Shown here one piece after another: positions 34,850 to 46,326 of a stretch of DNA of 64,000 nucleotides; the first letter of the stretch is position 1, and each line of letters starts with the position of its first letter. A program made the position numbers and the translations under genes. Origin of the DNA: Amphimallon solstitiale (lineage: Eukaryota; Arthropoda; Insecta; Coleoptera; Scarabaeidae); NCBI GenBank assembly GCA_963170755.1, contig OY720675.1, forward strand, positions 97,786,522 through 97,850,521, read 5' to 3'. Below the pieces are notes generated by a model. The model saw only the letters and a program-made list of their open reading frames with translations. It was not told the origin of the DNA and did not search any database.

Positions 34850-35209
34850 CCAGGGCGCTTAAATTACACAAACGAAGATTATTTAAACCTAATTATTATT
34901 TATGGAGAATGTAACAAAGTTATATCAAGAACATGTGACACATTTTCTATTCGATATCCGCAAAAACAGAAGCCATCACAATGTACCGTTAAACAAATTA
35001 TAGAAAATTTCAAGAACTTTGGATCCGTCAAAGCAATGGTGCAAAGAAATAAACCTCTCGTTAATAATGAAAATATCGAAATTGCTATTTTGGGATATTT
35101 CGTCGCTAATCCAACAATGTCTGTAAGACAAGCTGCATTGGAGTCAGGATTATCAAAATCAACAGTTCACAGAATATTATTATTGTTTAATTTAAAGAGA
35201 ACAGCATAA
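34850..35209 (+). pseudogene. Duplicate transposase N-terminus in the left arm, start codon lost
   Basis: The plus strand encodes the same first 110 or so residues as the real transposase (GRLNYTNEDYLNLIIIYGEC through SKSTVHRIL), then departs into LLFNLKRTA and a stop at 35207-35209. The ATG of the functional copy is ATA here, so the normal start is absent. It is a by-product of the long inverted arms. If translated from another start it would give a DNA-binding domain without catalysis. Confidence 0.8.
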
Positions 35210-36347
35210 TTATTTTTTCAATAAATGTTCAAACTGACGTCCTTGAACTTCCAGACACTTTTGGCATCTAAGCAACAGTTGTTCATGAGTCGCTTTCCTT
35301 ATTGACTCGGGTGTTAAACTTGCAAATTCATGCCTCACGCGCTGCATACAATCTTCCATGGTTGTTATGGGAGTGTTATACACTCGATTTTTGATTGTAC
35401 CCCAAATAAAAAAATCGAGCACTGCAAGATCTGGGGAGCGGGCTGGCCAAAGGAAAGGACCGTTGTTGGCTATCCATCGATCAACAAAAGCATTTTGCAA
35501 AAAATTGTCAATGAGGTAGCTGCCATGTGGAGGTGCGCCATCATGTTGGTAAAAGAGGTTTCTACGAACGGCGAGCGGCAAATTGTCCAAATAGTCGGTT
35601 TCTAAATTCTGTAAAATGTTCAAGTAGCCCTCACCTGTAAGTTAATAAGCACATTTTTACCTAGAAATATTCTAAAATTTCTAACTTACCATTTAAATTT
35701 TCTTGATAAAAGTGTAGTGCCACGACGCCATCGTTTCTTATCGCACAATAAACATTAAATTGCCAGGAATCTTGAAAATTCTGCTCTCTAAACACGTGTA
35801 TATTCGAATCACTCCAATAATGGGAATTATGTCGATTAAATGCACCGTTTTTTGTAAATTTCGCTTCATCTGTCCAAATGATATTGTCCAAAAAAAAATT
35901 GTTTCCTTGCGCCCAAGTTGTAATAAACTCACAGAACGCCACTCGTCTTGGAAAATCAGTTTCTTTTAGATGGTGGACTATGGAAAATGCATATGGACGA
36001 AATTTATGTTTGCGTAATATTCTGTGAACTGTTGATTTTGATAATCCTGACTCCAATGCAGCTTGTCTTACAGACATTGTTGGATTAGCGACGAAATATC
36101 CCAAAATAGCAATTTCGATATTTTCATTATTAACGAGAGGTTTATTTCTTTGCACCATTGCTTTGACGGATCCAAAGTTCTTGAAATTTTCTATAATTTG
36201 TTTAACGGTACATTGTGATGGCTTCTGTTTTTGCGGATATCGAATAGAAAATGTGTCACATGTTCTTGATATAACTTTGTTACATTCTCCATAAATAATA
36301 ATTAGGTTTAAATAATCTTCGTTTGTGTAATTTAAGCGCCCTGGCAT
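35210..36347 (-). CDS. DUF4817-DDE transposase (DD41D), intact with one 55-bp intron
   Basis: Exon 1 (36347-35690) starts MPGRLNYTNEDYLNL, a DUF4817 helix-turn-helix with FSIRYPQKQKPS, then MSVRQAALESGLSKSTVHRI, and IIWTDEAKFTKNGAFN with the first Asp. A GTAAGT donor at 35689 and a TTACAG acceptor at 35635 join NLNG to EGYLNILQN in phase. Exon 2 (35634-35210) has LFYQHDGAPPHGSYLI (second Asp) and WPARSPDLAVLDFFIWG (third Asp), 41 residues apart by my count. The C-terminus reads QRVRHEFASLTPESIRKA and RQFEHLLKK. The total is 360 residues with no stops. Without the intron the frame would end at LEILEYF, so splicing is needed for an active protein. Confidence 0.88.
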
Positions 36348-37085
36348 AATAATTAATAATACTTCTCAAATAATGACAGCGTCATACATTTCTTTAGCAT
36401 TTGATTGTCAATGCCGCCAAAGCCAACTAAGAGAAACTGAATTTAAAATTCACGCAGCAAAATTTCCGAATAGAAATATTAAATTGGCAATATTTCGAAA
36501 ACTAAAAATTTTTTGCATAGATAACCTTACACAAACTTACACTATTTTTTAATGCTAAATTAAATAAAATTATAAAAATTGGGGGTTTCCATTTGAAAAA
36601 ATTGATTTTTGGCATTTTTTTCAATTTCATTTTTAATCATATTTTTTAAACACCCTGTACTAAAAGTGTTCAAAATATTATAAAAAAACTATTTCAGTAG
36701 GTCTTTCTCAACAAGGACTCTAGTCCAAATTGAATAATAAGGGCTTCCTTATGGGAAAAAATATTAATTATTTTAGATGCTGCAAACGTCATTTTTCACG
36801 TAAAAAATTAAATAAGTCAAAAACAGTTAGACTTAGGTATAGGACGTGATACATAAAATTAGCCTAGAATCTTGTGTAGATTCCAAAAATGCAATAATAC
36901 ACAGGGTGTTCCATTTGAAATAAGAAAGTTGACATCTACTTCCTGTATAACCGGAAGTGCCGCCATCTTGAAAATATTTTAGCCGAGTTGCCCCCATCGA
37001 CTTTCGCACGCCCCCAAATTTTAAAAATTTTCCTATGTGTGGTTTTCCATATATAGATCGATTTGGTTCCCGGTGGGACACCCTG

Positions 37086-37504
37086 TATACTTTTTGACAG
37101 ATATGATTTATCTGACAACACCGAGTTGAACTATTAGTCTATTAGAAATATGTAAGACAGAAATTTAATATTGAAACGGAAATTATGTGTTTATTTGGCA
37201 TGAATGGATATATTACGTTCAATGTATACATTTTCTATCTAAACTAATGAAATAAAAGCCCCTAAATATAATTTAAAAAATAACTTTTTTAGTTTCACTA
37301 ATATAGTTATGACAACATGTAAATGTCATCAATGACGTGCAATTGAATATAAGGCGTCTCCTCTATAGACGCTTATTATTATTTACATGACATAACCAAA
37401 CTATAAAAATTATGCGTTTTTATCAGATTACGTGCACTTTCACCAACCATTAAAAAAAAGCATGGCTGTCTCTAACATGGAAAGTATTCGAAGGCACGGT
37501 ATCT
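37086..37504. other. No gene seen
   Basis: AT-rich intronic sequence between the DD41D element and the inverted repeats downstream. Confidence 0.5.
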
Positions 37505-38098
37505 CCCTACGAGGAAAGAATAGAACAGGAGAGATAATAAAGTGGTGCGGGAATAGGTATAATTTAGACGGGAGTTACCACTTTATTATTGGTCAAATTG
37601 ACTTCTTTAGTGCTTTTTTAATGGTGAATTGTGTGGATTGTGGCCGTTCTAAAACGACAAAAAAGAATAATCTCACTTTTTCTCTTCATCGGTAAAGTTA
37701 ATTTCAAATGGGCATTCAACATAGGCAATAATAATTAAAAAAGTATGTATTTTGAATAACTGGTCATAAATCTAACATATTTGATTATGTGTTTAGTGGC
37801 GTAACATACATATCCAACGCATGTTTTTTTAAATGTTTTCTTTAATACAGTTAGAATAAATGTTACTATATTAAAAAGAATAGAAGGATTGAAAAAATAA
37901 TGCACTCACGATATTTCTTTAATTATTATTCGACTAAGAACCTATTTTACATGATTATCGAGAACATACGAAGTGTACATATACCTTATACAAAATATTT
38001 ATGCACGCCTATGCATTCCGGTGGCCATATTGAGTTACCACTTTGGACAAATATTTTTATTAAGGAGACTCCCCCTGTTCTATTCTTTCCTCGTAGGT
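37505..38098. repeat. Inverted repeat pair, possible unclassified MITE
   Basis: CTACGAGGAAAGAATAGAAC near 37508-37530 has its inverse GTTCTATTCTTTCCTCGTAG near 38074-38096, with about 540 bp between. Outer bases GTATCTCCC and GGTATCTCCC partly match, but no clear target duplication was seen. The open frames inside (37432-37695 and 37900-38172) have no recognised similarity. Confidence 0.5.
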
Positions 38099-38127
38099 AT
38101 CTCCCAATAAAAGAAAGCAATAATACC

Positions 38128-38560
38128 GCGAGATCAAAAATTATGTTGATAAAGTTTTGCCATGGAATGTAAAACATCCGTCTTAGATATCATTCTTTTG
38201 AGATAATTTTGATTAAATTATTAGGTTAACTGTCATATTGACATTTGTTTGACATAAAATTTGTAAATATATGTTTATTTAAAATGATTTACATGGTTGA
38301 ATAACATAACACGAAAATTATCCAAACATAAGCGCTTGTATTCTCAAATACCATTAACTAGCACACCTGGTCTAAAATACGCTTCAGTCATGTAAGTTTT
38401 GTGTGTTGTGGTGTAAACCATAATTGAAAAACTACAAGATGTCAGAGAGAAAATATAATAACAAATATTAATGACAGTATGACACTTAATGATATAACTT
38501 AAGACAGACGTTTTACATTCCATGGCAAACCTCTATCAACATAATTTTTGATCTCGCTCT
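38128..38560. repeat. Inverted repeat pair, about 62-bp arms
   Basis: The segment 38128-38190 (CGAGATCAAAAATTATG, then GCCATGGAATGTAAAAC) is repeated in inverse at 38497-38560 with a few mismatches, leaving a loop of about 306 bp. It may be a further MITE or fold-back remnant. No coding. Confidence 0.6.
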
Positions 38561-38995
38561 ATTAAGAGTGTACAAGTCTACTAGTGTTTTAACAGCATCC
38601 ATTTTAACTGCAATAGCCGCGCCTTTAGGTACCGCTTTTGATATTGTCTTACATATACATATCCGTATCCAAAATGGGACTTGTTGCAATATAGAAGTAA
38701 AGAATATATAATAGGTGTTTGTTACTGTGAGTATGGATAATAATACAGTATTTAAACATGCATATGCAATGAACATCCTAAAATGGATACACATAGAAAT
38801 ATCCATATGACTTTCATTGAGAGTGAGCCTTTACAAATACGCTATGGGCGTAGAGAATATACCCATATTATGTCCATGTCACTGCACTGGATGTCTTTAT
38901 GTATATCTCACGTTCTAATGTTGTCTGGTGAATGCATAATTATATTTATGGAGAATTTTCATTGAGTAGGTCGGTATATTCCCTATTAACCTTAC

Positions 38996-39463
38996 CTTGC
39001 TTGTGAATTGGTAGAACTCGTGCTAGGTCTTTCTCTGTCCATGTATTCTTGCTCTGGAGATTCAGCTGGAGAAGTATTCGATACTACTAATTCTGTGTTT
39101 CCTTCCAATCCTCTTTTGACCCAACCTGGGGTATCGTTTTTACTAAAATTATCTATTGTTTTTGGCTCCCAAAATTTTCCAACATGTACACCTCTATCAC
39201 CCCATTTTAACCTGTCTTCTCGAGCGCTTGACGAAGACTCGTATCCAAGGGCGTTGTCCCAATTTCCATTTTGATAATGTTCCGGAGAATTATTCGCGTT
39301 GTCACTTCCGTAACCAGAAGTTTCTCCTCCCATTTCTTTGTCCAGCTTCTCACAAGAAGTGTAATTAGAGTTATGATTTCTATACAGAGGAGGTAAAGAT
39401 TGTCTTCTAGACTCTCTTCGCACAACATCGCCCTTATTTTGGAATTTAGCGGCATTGCTTAAT
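38996..39463 (-). CDS. CCDC66: CCDC66-family protein, internal exon of 156 codons
   Basis: The exon starts after TTGTTCTAG (AG at 39465-39464) and ends CAAG|GTAAG at 38996. It reads LSNAAKFQNKGDVVRRESRR, then QSLPPLYRNH, a serine-, glycine- and asparagine-rich stretch, DRLKWGDRGVHVGKFWEP, NDTPGWVKRGLEGN and a Ser/Glu-rich end. The GWVKRG-type patch followed by the coiled-coil exon fits CCDC66 organisation. Its phase matches both the small exon upstream and the last exon at 11310. Low-complexity polar sequence suggests disorder. Confidence 0.85.
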
Positions 39464-39524
39464 CTAGAACAATATTAGAGGATTTATTTTTTTAATATAA
39501 AAACTTAGATTTAAACAAATTTAC

Positions 39525-39576
39525 CTCGCCAAGTGATTGTCTTTTCCCCATATAGCATTTAATTCCGCCAGCTCCT
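39525..39576 (-). CDS. CCDC66: CCDC66-family protein, small internal exon
   Basis: A 52-bp exon between acceptor ATTTTAG and donor GCGAG|GTAAAT. It encodes EELAELNAIWGKDNHLA with split codons at both ends: G+AG gives Glu from the exon before, and AG+A gives Arg into the exon after. The coiled-coil-like, acidic start continues the RKKQQWAKER helix of the previous exon. Confidence 0.82.
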
Positions 39577-39628
39577 CTAAAATACATGTCTAACTACGAC
39601 GTTGCAAAATTTTAGAGAATATTCTTAC

Positions 39629-39711
39629 CTCTTTCTTTAGCCCACTGCTGTTTTTTGCGTTCAATCAGAGACTGTTTTCTCTCTGTATACATTGACGAAC
39701 GTTTCTTTATA
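39629..39711 (-). CDS. CCDC66: CCDC66-family protein, internal exon
   Basis: An 83-bp exon after CTTCCTTAAG (AG at 39713-39712), ending AAAGAAAGAG|GTAAG at 39629. It encodes IKKRSSMYTERKQSLIERKK then QQWAKER, a basic helix of the kind found in CCDC66 before the W-G-K region. A second possible acceptor lies six or seven bases further in. The preceding exons were not found in the remaining window, so the N-terminus is missing. Confidence 0.8.
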
Positions 39712-40980
39712 CTTAAGGAAGTTTTACAGATTAATGATTATTACTAATATGTAATTATATAAAACTGAAATAAGTAACTTTGATTTTTTTTGAAAATGTT
39801 TACCTCCACAGTCTCGTGTAATTATATACATACACACATAATGATAGTGAAGCATAAATAAGTCGAATAAATATTATTTCGAGAAATAGGCATAATTAGC
39901 ACTTATAAATATGTTTATATTATTAGTTAAAGTATTTAGATTAAGACTTTGAATGTTTACTCAATCAAAAAACGAACAATATCGTTTTTCCAGTGATTAG
40001 TGAATATAGTTGTATTTTGTTATAAATAATGCTCATACTTACATAATTGTAATTATGTTTATTTCCTTATATTTATCTCCATATTTATGAAATCGTCAGT
40101 GCTTAAATAATGTATAAAAAATCTGCTTAAATAAAATAATGAGACATATAAATGTATATAATGCATGTAGGTAAATTAAAGGGCAAATAGATACGTGCAA
40201 TTATAGTCCTTAAAAATAAATTAACGTAAAATATGAAAAATATGTACCTACGCATATAGCCTTTCTAAAAGTATATAATAATATAAGTATAAAAAATAAT
40301 CATAAAAGATCTAAATAATAAATTAAATCCAATGTATAACAGTTGAATATTCATGCAATAATAAGAATATAATTTATCTTTTTCGAGTACGCCTCTGTTG
40401 CGGTAAACGCCAACTTGCTGTTTACACAGTCGGTAATGCCAGAACTTAACAAATTATTAGTAGGACCTACTGTTAAAATTTTACGCTAACACAAATTTAA
40501 AAAATATTATATTTCAGTTGATTTTACGTATACTTATCTACACACTCACATACATGCATACATATTACTAGCTTTAGTACCCAAGATTTAGTAAAGGATT
40601 TCTATTAAAGCAATTAGGTACCTACTTTTAAAATTCATATTTCTAATTGTTATATTGTTAAATCGGTAACTTGGAAAAGTGTTCCTCCATTTGCTCTACC
40701 GGCAGAATTATTATTATTATTACTATTTTAATTATTGCACAATATTCCGATCTATATAGCGATGCTGACAGTGTGTGTGTGTGTGTGTGTGTGTATGACG
40801 CACCAACTGTGTGTATTTCGTTTCCTATAGAAATTTATGTAATTTCACATATTGTTAATTTTGTAATATTTGCCGATAAAATTTGAAAAAAATGATCACA
40901 ACATTTCACACATCATAAGGAACACACACAAAATTTTATTAAAAGTCGATTGAGCAGTTTGCGACTCTAGAAATAACAAA
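39712..40980. other. Presumed CCDC66 intron, no exon found
   Basis: AT-rich sequence upstream of the first exon recognised. A short stretch near 40385-40460 is less AT-rich and open on the minus strand (NSKLAFTATEAYSKK) but lacks convincing splice sites. It includes a GT microsatellite at 40771-40794. Confidence 0.4.
40771..40794. repeat. (GT)n microsatellite
   Basis: Twelve uninterrupted GT dinucleotides. Confidence 0.95.
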
Positions 40981-41006
40981 TTAAGTGTTTTTGATTTTTT
41001 TTATAT

Positions 41007-41170
41007 ACAGGATGTTATCTCCGTTGGGAAGGCAGATTGTGACTTTATGAGAAAATTATATTTTAAAGCATCTTTTTCCTATGCTAGCCACTTATTAGGA
41101 GCACATTTTAAAATTATTTTGTGTTATACAGAGTGTTCTATAACTATAGTTTTTTTAATGGAACACTCTA
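41007..41170. mobile_element. Fragments of mariner-type (DUF4817-like) element ends
   Basis: TATACAGGATGTTATCTCCG at 41007 and TATACAGAGTGTTCTATAAC at about 41127 resemble the TATACAGGGTG ends of the DD41D elements in this window, and AATGGAACACTC near 41157 resembles their subterminal AAATGGAACACCC. No partner end or transposase was found. Confidence 0.45.
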
Positions 41171-41645
41171 CATACTATTGCATTTTTGTATTCCTTGTAT
41201 AATTCTTAGTCAAAAAGTTATAAAATAGTATAGGCCCAAAATTTAAGGTTTTCGACTTATTACCATTTTATAAAAATTCAATATTTTTATAAAATTATAT
41301 TTCTCGAAAACGATGTATTAGATGGGCACAATTTTTGGTAGCATTGTTCATAATAAAAGGTCCTAATATAAACATATTTTATTTTTTTACAATTGCTAAT
41401 TGAATTTGCAGAAAACGCTGCTGGTAAACTCTTTGGGCTTATAAATAATATTTTTGACATTCCTTCAGTACAAAAAGACCGTATTAAAAAACATAAAGTT
41501 AACAAAATCATATAAATAACGACAATATCTCAGTAATGGTAACTTTTAAAATAATAACGATCTACATTTTTAATTATTCAGTTGTAGACTGAAGTAGTAG
41601 CATATAGCAATTCTGGGTACATTTTGAATATTTAAATTATACAGT
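41171..41645. other. No assigned gene; short open segment of unknown origin
   Basis: On the plus strand about 41398-41515 is open and reads EFAENAAGKLFGLINNIFD then SVQKDRIKKHKVNKII before a stop. I do not recognise it; it may be a transposon remnant. Confidence 0.3.
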
Positions 41646-41649
41646 TTTT

Positions 41650-42470
41650 GTTGGTGAGGTGTGTCGACCTCCACATCTTAATAACGTGGTCTGTCCTTTG
41701 CCTAAGAATAATCGCCCTGAACAGATGAAGGATTTGAGACCTATCAACCTTTTGCCCATTATGCCCAAGATATTTGAGAGGGTTATTGTTTTTCAGCTGA
41801 CTGATCTATTGTATAATAACGATACATTGGCCTCCACTCAGTTAGGTTTCCGCCCTGGGTATGGCTGCAAAATTGCTTTATTTATTGTCGGTTACAGATG
41901 ACTTGATTGCGGCTGCAGATGATGGTATTGTTTCGTGTCTTATTCTATTGCATTATTCCAAGGCTTTTGATACTATAGATCTATACTGAGGAGTGTTGGC
42001 ACGAATGATAGTGCGACTGCTATTTTGAATAATTATTTTGCAAAATGTCGGCAGCTTGAAGGCAAAAGCTTAAAGCCTTTGGCTACGGAGATCAAATTAC
42101 AAAATATATTAAAAATGCGTACATAAATCTAAAAAAAGCTTTACCGTTACAAACATATCTTGAATCAGTAAATCACATTTCAGGTACTATTGTTCGGTAT
42201 ACCATGGTGCCTTAGACCAGATAATCCCACTCCGTGTACAGAATGCTTACCTCCGTTATATCTGTAATGTGAGAAAATATGATCATATTTCTCGTAGGCT
42301 GAATGATGCAGGCTGGCTGAATATGTAAAACCGTTGAGAATATACCTCTTCCACAGTATAAATGCTTTACAGGGCGACGTCATATCTTTCTCATTAAATA
42401 AGATTTCAGTCGGATGTTCATAATCTTGCCACAAGGTTTGGTGGATTAATATATTCTCCAACTATAGAAC
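41650..42470 (+). pseudogene. Non-LTR retrotransposon (LINE) reverse transcriptase relic
   Basis: The plus strand reads NNVVCPLPKNNRPEQMKDL, then RPINLLPIMPKIFERVIVFQ and STQLGFRPGYGC, classical reverse-transcriptase motifs of jockey-like and related LINEs. After a frameshift comes LHYSKAFDTID. A C-terminal patch near 42220-42330 reads QNAYLRYICNVRKYDHISRR and LNDAGWLN. Frameshifts, stops and an internal deletion (the YADD motif is missing) show it is dead. Confidence 0.8.
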
Positions 42471-44385
42471 AGCACTATATCAAAGGTCGTTCACTTGCTT
42501 AATATACTTATAACTAGGTTTCCTCCGAGGCAAAACTGATGGAGACGTACGTCTAGGTTTAAACGTACGCTCAAAGCAAATCTCTTGAATGTTGCTCATA
42601 TCTGATTCTTTCCCATATGGTAAATTACTGCTTCCTTTTTACCTTTTTTTCTCTTGTAGTATGTAAGCATGAATATTCTCTGTTTTAGTTTTGATAATGC
42701 AATTTACAGTAGGATGCCTTAGGATAGGCACCTCTATTTAATTATATTGTTTGTGCTAGGAAGTTTAATTCCAGCAGGTTTTACTGACATTCGCTTTCAG
42801 TTTGCAATTTTATCTTATATTTAATTTAATCTTTAACCTAACATTTTTTTATTCGGGTTTGGAGTTGGGGTTTATATGGGGTTTTTGGACACAGTTAATC
42901 TTTGGATATTTCGTAACAATTTAAGCATGACTGAAAGTAGCCCTCAGAAGGTGTAGACCGTTTTGACGATGTGAAAAAGCTACAGCGAGTAAATGTTAAG
43001 ACGCCTGCCTAAAGTATTTCCTTTCAAAAAAAAATTACGGTACTTATCTTTTGAAATTGCCCTGAAATTTTGAATAGTGGAGCAATGCACCTTGATTGTT
43101 CAGACTTGCGGTATTGTATTTCTAAAGTGGAGAAAACTTGTCTAAAGTTATTCAAGTATCGTTTGGTAATGTATCTACCCCATAACGCTGCTGTTTCTTA
43201 GGATAAAAATAATTCAATACAGTGGCTGTCAACAATTGAGCATTCCACCTTACAACCCAGACTTCGCTCATACCGATTAATTGTCATTTAGTAAAGAGGG
43301 AAAATGATCGAAATATTGTAGTGGCTCATTCTGAGAGCAAAACAGTTGATTATTTTTATGCAGACGTATAATTATTGATTAAAATATGTAATACAAGAAC
43401 GGAAGTTGGAAGCGATTATATAGAGACAGTTAACTTTGACCAACGACAGCGTCAGAATCTTCAGAATCTTATAGCAGTTACGTTCCATTTATTTGGTCAC
43501 TTTTCGTAATCAAAACCAAGCGAATTTCAAGACAGATCACGATATATCATTGTAAAAATCTCAAAATTACACACATTGATATCAAAATGTGTGAGACTAC
43601 TAGCTCGAGTTGATTCCCGGAGAGGTCGCTGAATATTATTATATAAATCTTAAATCACATATCTTGTTGGGTTTGCGTGAAGTCAATGTGTTTTGGAGAT
43701 GGACTATAGGGGCGACTCTACGCTAGTTTTTTCAAATGCTTTTTTATCGAAGGACCAAAGGCTATTTGTAGATTTAATAAAACTCCAGCACTGTAGCAGA
43801 AAATATTTTATTTTAACTACACCCTAACTGAAATGTTTATTTTATTATGATTGTTTGTTTGGAATTCATTGAATTATGTTGTAATGATTTTACTTTGTGT
43901 ATTGAAACGAACTGTTTGACGTTACATCTTGAATTGGAATCTTTTCTTAACAGTAAGAGTAACTTCAAAGTATGAGTTACTCCCACCAAAGGAAATGCTA
44001 TTGGTAGATCACCCTATTTTCTGACATCAACCTAACATTTCATTTATTAACAATAATGTCCCGATTTACAAAGTTTTAACGGAAATTCCTGATAACCTTC
44101 TGTTTTGTATTTTAGTTTAAATTATGCACAATAAAATGTGAAAAGATGCTGTCCCTTTGCCAAAGAAAGCAAATTGCAGGCAATGTTCATTTACGAAAGC
44201 TATGAAGGGGAATTATAAACAGACCAAAGGTTTCGGTACTAAAATAATATGGAAGTAGTTGCGTCTTTTGACAAAGGGATCGAAAACTTAAAAGTAGTGT
44301 TCTACCAAAATTCTAAGTTACAAATATATGTATACGTGAGGTTGTAAATAGCCGACAATAAAAGTCGTCGTAAATACAAATACAA
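42471..44385. other. No gene seen; possible LINE 3' remnant
   Basis: The first few hundred bases may be the 3' tail of the LINE relic. The rest is AT-rich with no recognisable coding or termini. Confidence 0.4.
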
Positions 44386-44948
44386 ATATATATGACATAC
44401 ATTATAACAAAACAACGACGTCATACGACGGAACATATCTTTATATGAAATTTGTGGTTACTTCAGAAATCTTCAAAGTAGTAAAAATAATACGATTATA
44501 TATTTGTTTACAAATATATTGTTTTTTGTTATATATATATACAACTAACGCGAACTTGCATGACTTTATTTTCAGGGAACTGTTTCAATCGGTAATTTAG
44601 CGTGCATTTGGTTTTCAGTAACTTGAATGCACGATCGCAGGTATAGATATGGCCAATATACGACTCTTAACTACAAACATAAATATACATGACATACATT
44701 ATTACAAAACAACAACTTTAACAATAATTAAATTAATCATACGACGGAACATATCTTGATATGACATTTGTGGTTACTTCAGAAATTTTCAAAGATGTAA
44801 AAATAATACGATTATATATTTGTCTACAAATATATTGTTTTTTGTTATATATGCAACTAACGCGAACTTGCATGACTTTAATTTCAGGGAACTGTTTCAA
44901 TCGGTAATTTAGCGTGCATTTGGTTTTCAGTAACTTGAATGCACGATC
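44386..44948. repeat. Direct duplication, two copies of about 255 bp
   Basis: Copy 1 (about 44386-44640) and copy 2 (about 44683-44948) share TATGACATACATTATTACAA-like sequence, CATACGACGGAACATATC, then CGCGAACTTGCATGACTTTA and GGTAATTTAGCGTGCATTTG up to GAATGCACGATC. Copy 2 carries an extra stretch after the first block. No coding. Confidence 0.85.
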
Positions 44949-45834
44949 TTATTTATAGCCTAGCACGCAAAATGATTATTGTAGCATTATGAACAACTCA
45001 TAAGAACAAAGTAATTTCGAAACTACGAGAGTTGATTTTTATGTCTGCAACGTATTTGCATTTATCTGATAGATTTCTTTATTTGATATTCAACCAAGTA
45101 TGCGTTATGAGTACAAAATGTTTGAAATATTGACGTGCATTCAATTCAACACAACACAGCTATAGCAGCCCGCCTTACAATTTCTGCTTTGACAGTTTTG
45201 TTCGGAATGTTCGACTTGTATTTACGCTAAACTGAAGATATATGTTTATAATATAGATCTAGGTATAACAGTATCACATATCATTGGTTGTAAATGGATA
45301 ATGTCACTCAGAGCACGATTCTAAAACAATTATGAGAAAAGAGGAATAACGTCAAATTAATTGCAATATAATAATATTACAAATTGATATTTTTGTTTGA
45401 TGGCTATCGTGAATTAAATGTAATTTATTGGTAAGATCCAGGCAAAGGTCTAGTTGTCATTGTAGCAGCGAACAAAAGCGGGCGGTCATGATGCTGTGGC
45501 AATAACAGTAGTCTCCTTCTGATAATATTAAAATGATTGTTAATCAATAAATAATATTATATATTTAGTTTATCATCAGCGTAGAAATACTTATGTGAAT
45601 TTTAGTTATTATATATACTTGTTAATATATCCAGTGTTTTTGAATACACCATGTTACGTATAAAATAAACGAATGAAAGTCAATGTAATGAAGTACGTGA
45701 AAAAATGCCCGAAAAAACACAAATTATCTCATCAGTGCCATGGACATGCGAATTAATGACTATGCATCGTAGGGCATCCTGTTAAAAATGAAAATGATGT
45801 GTGGGCACCGCGCTTATACGTATGTGCGTTCCCA
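44949..45834. other. No gene seen
   Basis: AT-rich; no open frame with recognised content and no transposon ends. Confidence 0.5.
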
Positions 45835-46200
45835 AATATGTATACATAAGAAGTGTTACTTCCGGTCCAAATTTTGAAAACTTTTTTGTACAGAAATTAT
45901 ACAAAATCTAGCTCAAAGAACTTTTATTCTCTTAATAAAATAGTATAGAAGGCAAAATTTGCGAGATATTTGCCAAAAACTGCTATTCGATAAAAGTAGT
46001 ATACTTCCAGTCCGAATTTTAAAATTCCTTTTATACAAACATTGTTCCAAATGTAGCTCTAATTACTTTCGCACTTTGAGTTGTTCACTATCATACTTTA
46101 ACATTATTAACAGCATGATCCATTTCGTTCAAATTGGGTGTTTTTCTTTGCTATATCGTCTGAAGAAGACTATTGGTTGTTCTATATCTAGATGTTTCTA
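45835..46200 (+). repeat. Fragment of a 148-bp repeat family (CTTCCGGTCC motif)
   Basis: Two units begin near 45855 and 46001 with CTTCCGGTCC or CTTCCAGTCC followed by a GAATTTTGAAA-like stretch, then TATACAAA and AAATTTGCGAGATATTTGCC. The same repeat is arrayed at about 58160-58790. Confidence 0.75.
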
Positions 46201-46326
46201 ATATGTTACAATTATTTTGCTGTATTTTATCTCTGAATTGAGAATTTTAGTTTTATCGTTGAGTACTTAAATTATTTCGGATTAAATAAATCATCCTTCT
46301 CTTAAATTAATGTTATCGACTCCTTC

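Larger units (their letters stand above)
34109..37085 (-). mobile_element. DD41D mariner-type element 3, apparently intact, 1,071-bp inverted arms
   Basis: The ends CAGGGTGTCCCACCGGG and its inverse lie at TA dinucleotides (34107-34108 and 37086-37087). Left arm 34109-35179 and right arm 36015-37085 are each 1,071 bp and differ by only a few bases. The right arm includes the transposase start, so the left arm carries a partial antisense copy of it. The unique middle (35180-36014) holds the catalytic region. This is the only DD41D copy here with an unbroken coding sequence. Confidence 0.93.
11311..38995 (-). other. 27.7 kb CCDC66 intron packed with mobile elements
   Basis: The donor is CAAG|GTAAG at 38996/38995 and the acceptor is TTTTCCAG at 11311. 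The flanking exon phases agree (AG plus A gives Arg). The neighbouring introns of the same gene are only 48-61 bp, so this one is expanded several hundred-fold. It holds hAT, Harbinger, fold-back, Tc1/mariner, DD41D and Penelope-like insertions. A small additional exon inside it cannot be excluded by eye. Confidence 0.7.

Noticed and set aside
40385..40460. Candidate upstream CCDC66 exon
   Set aside because: Open on the minus strand and less AT-rich, but no convincing acceptor and donor pair in the required phase and no CCDC66-like sequence.
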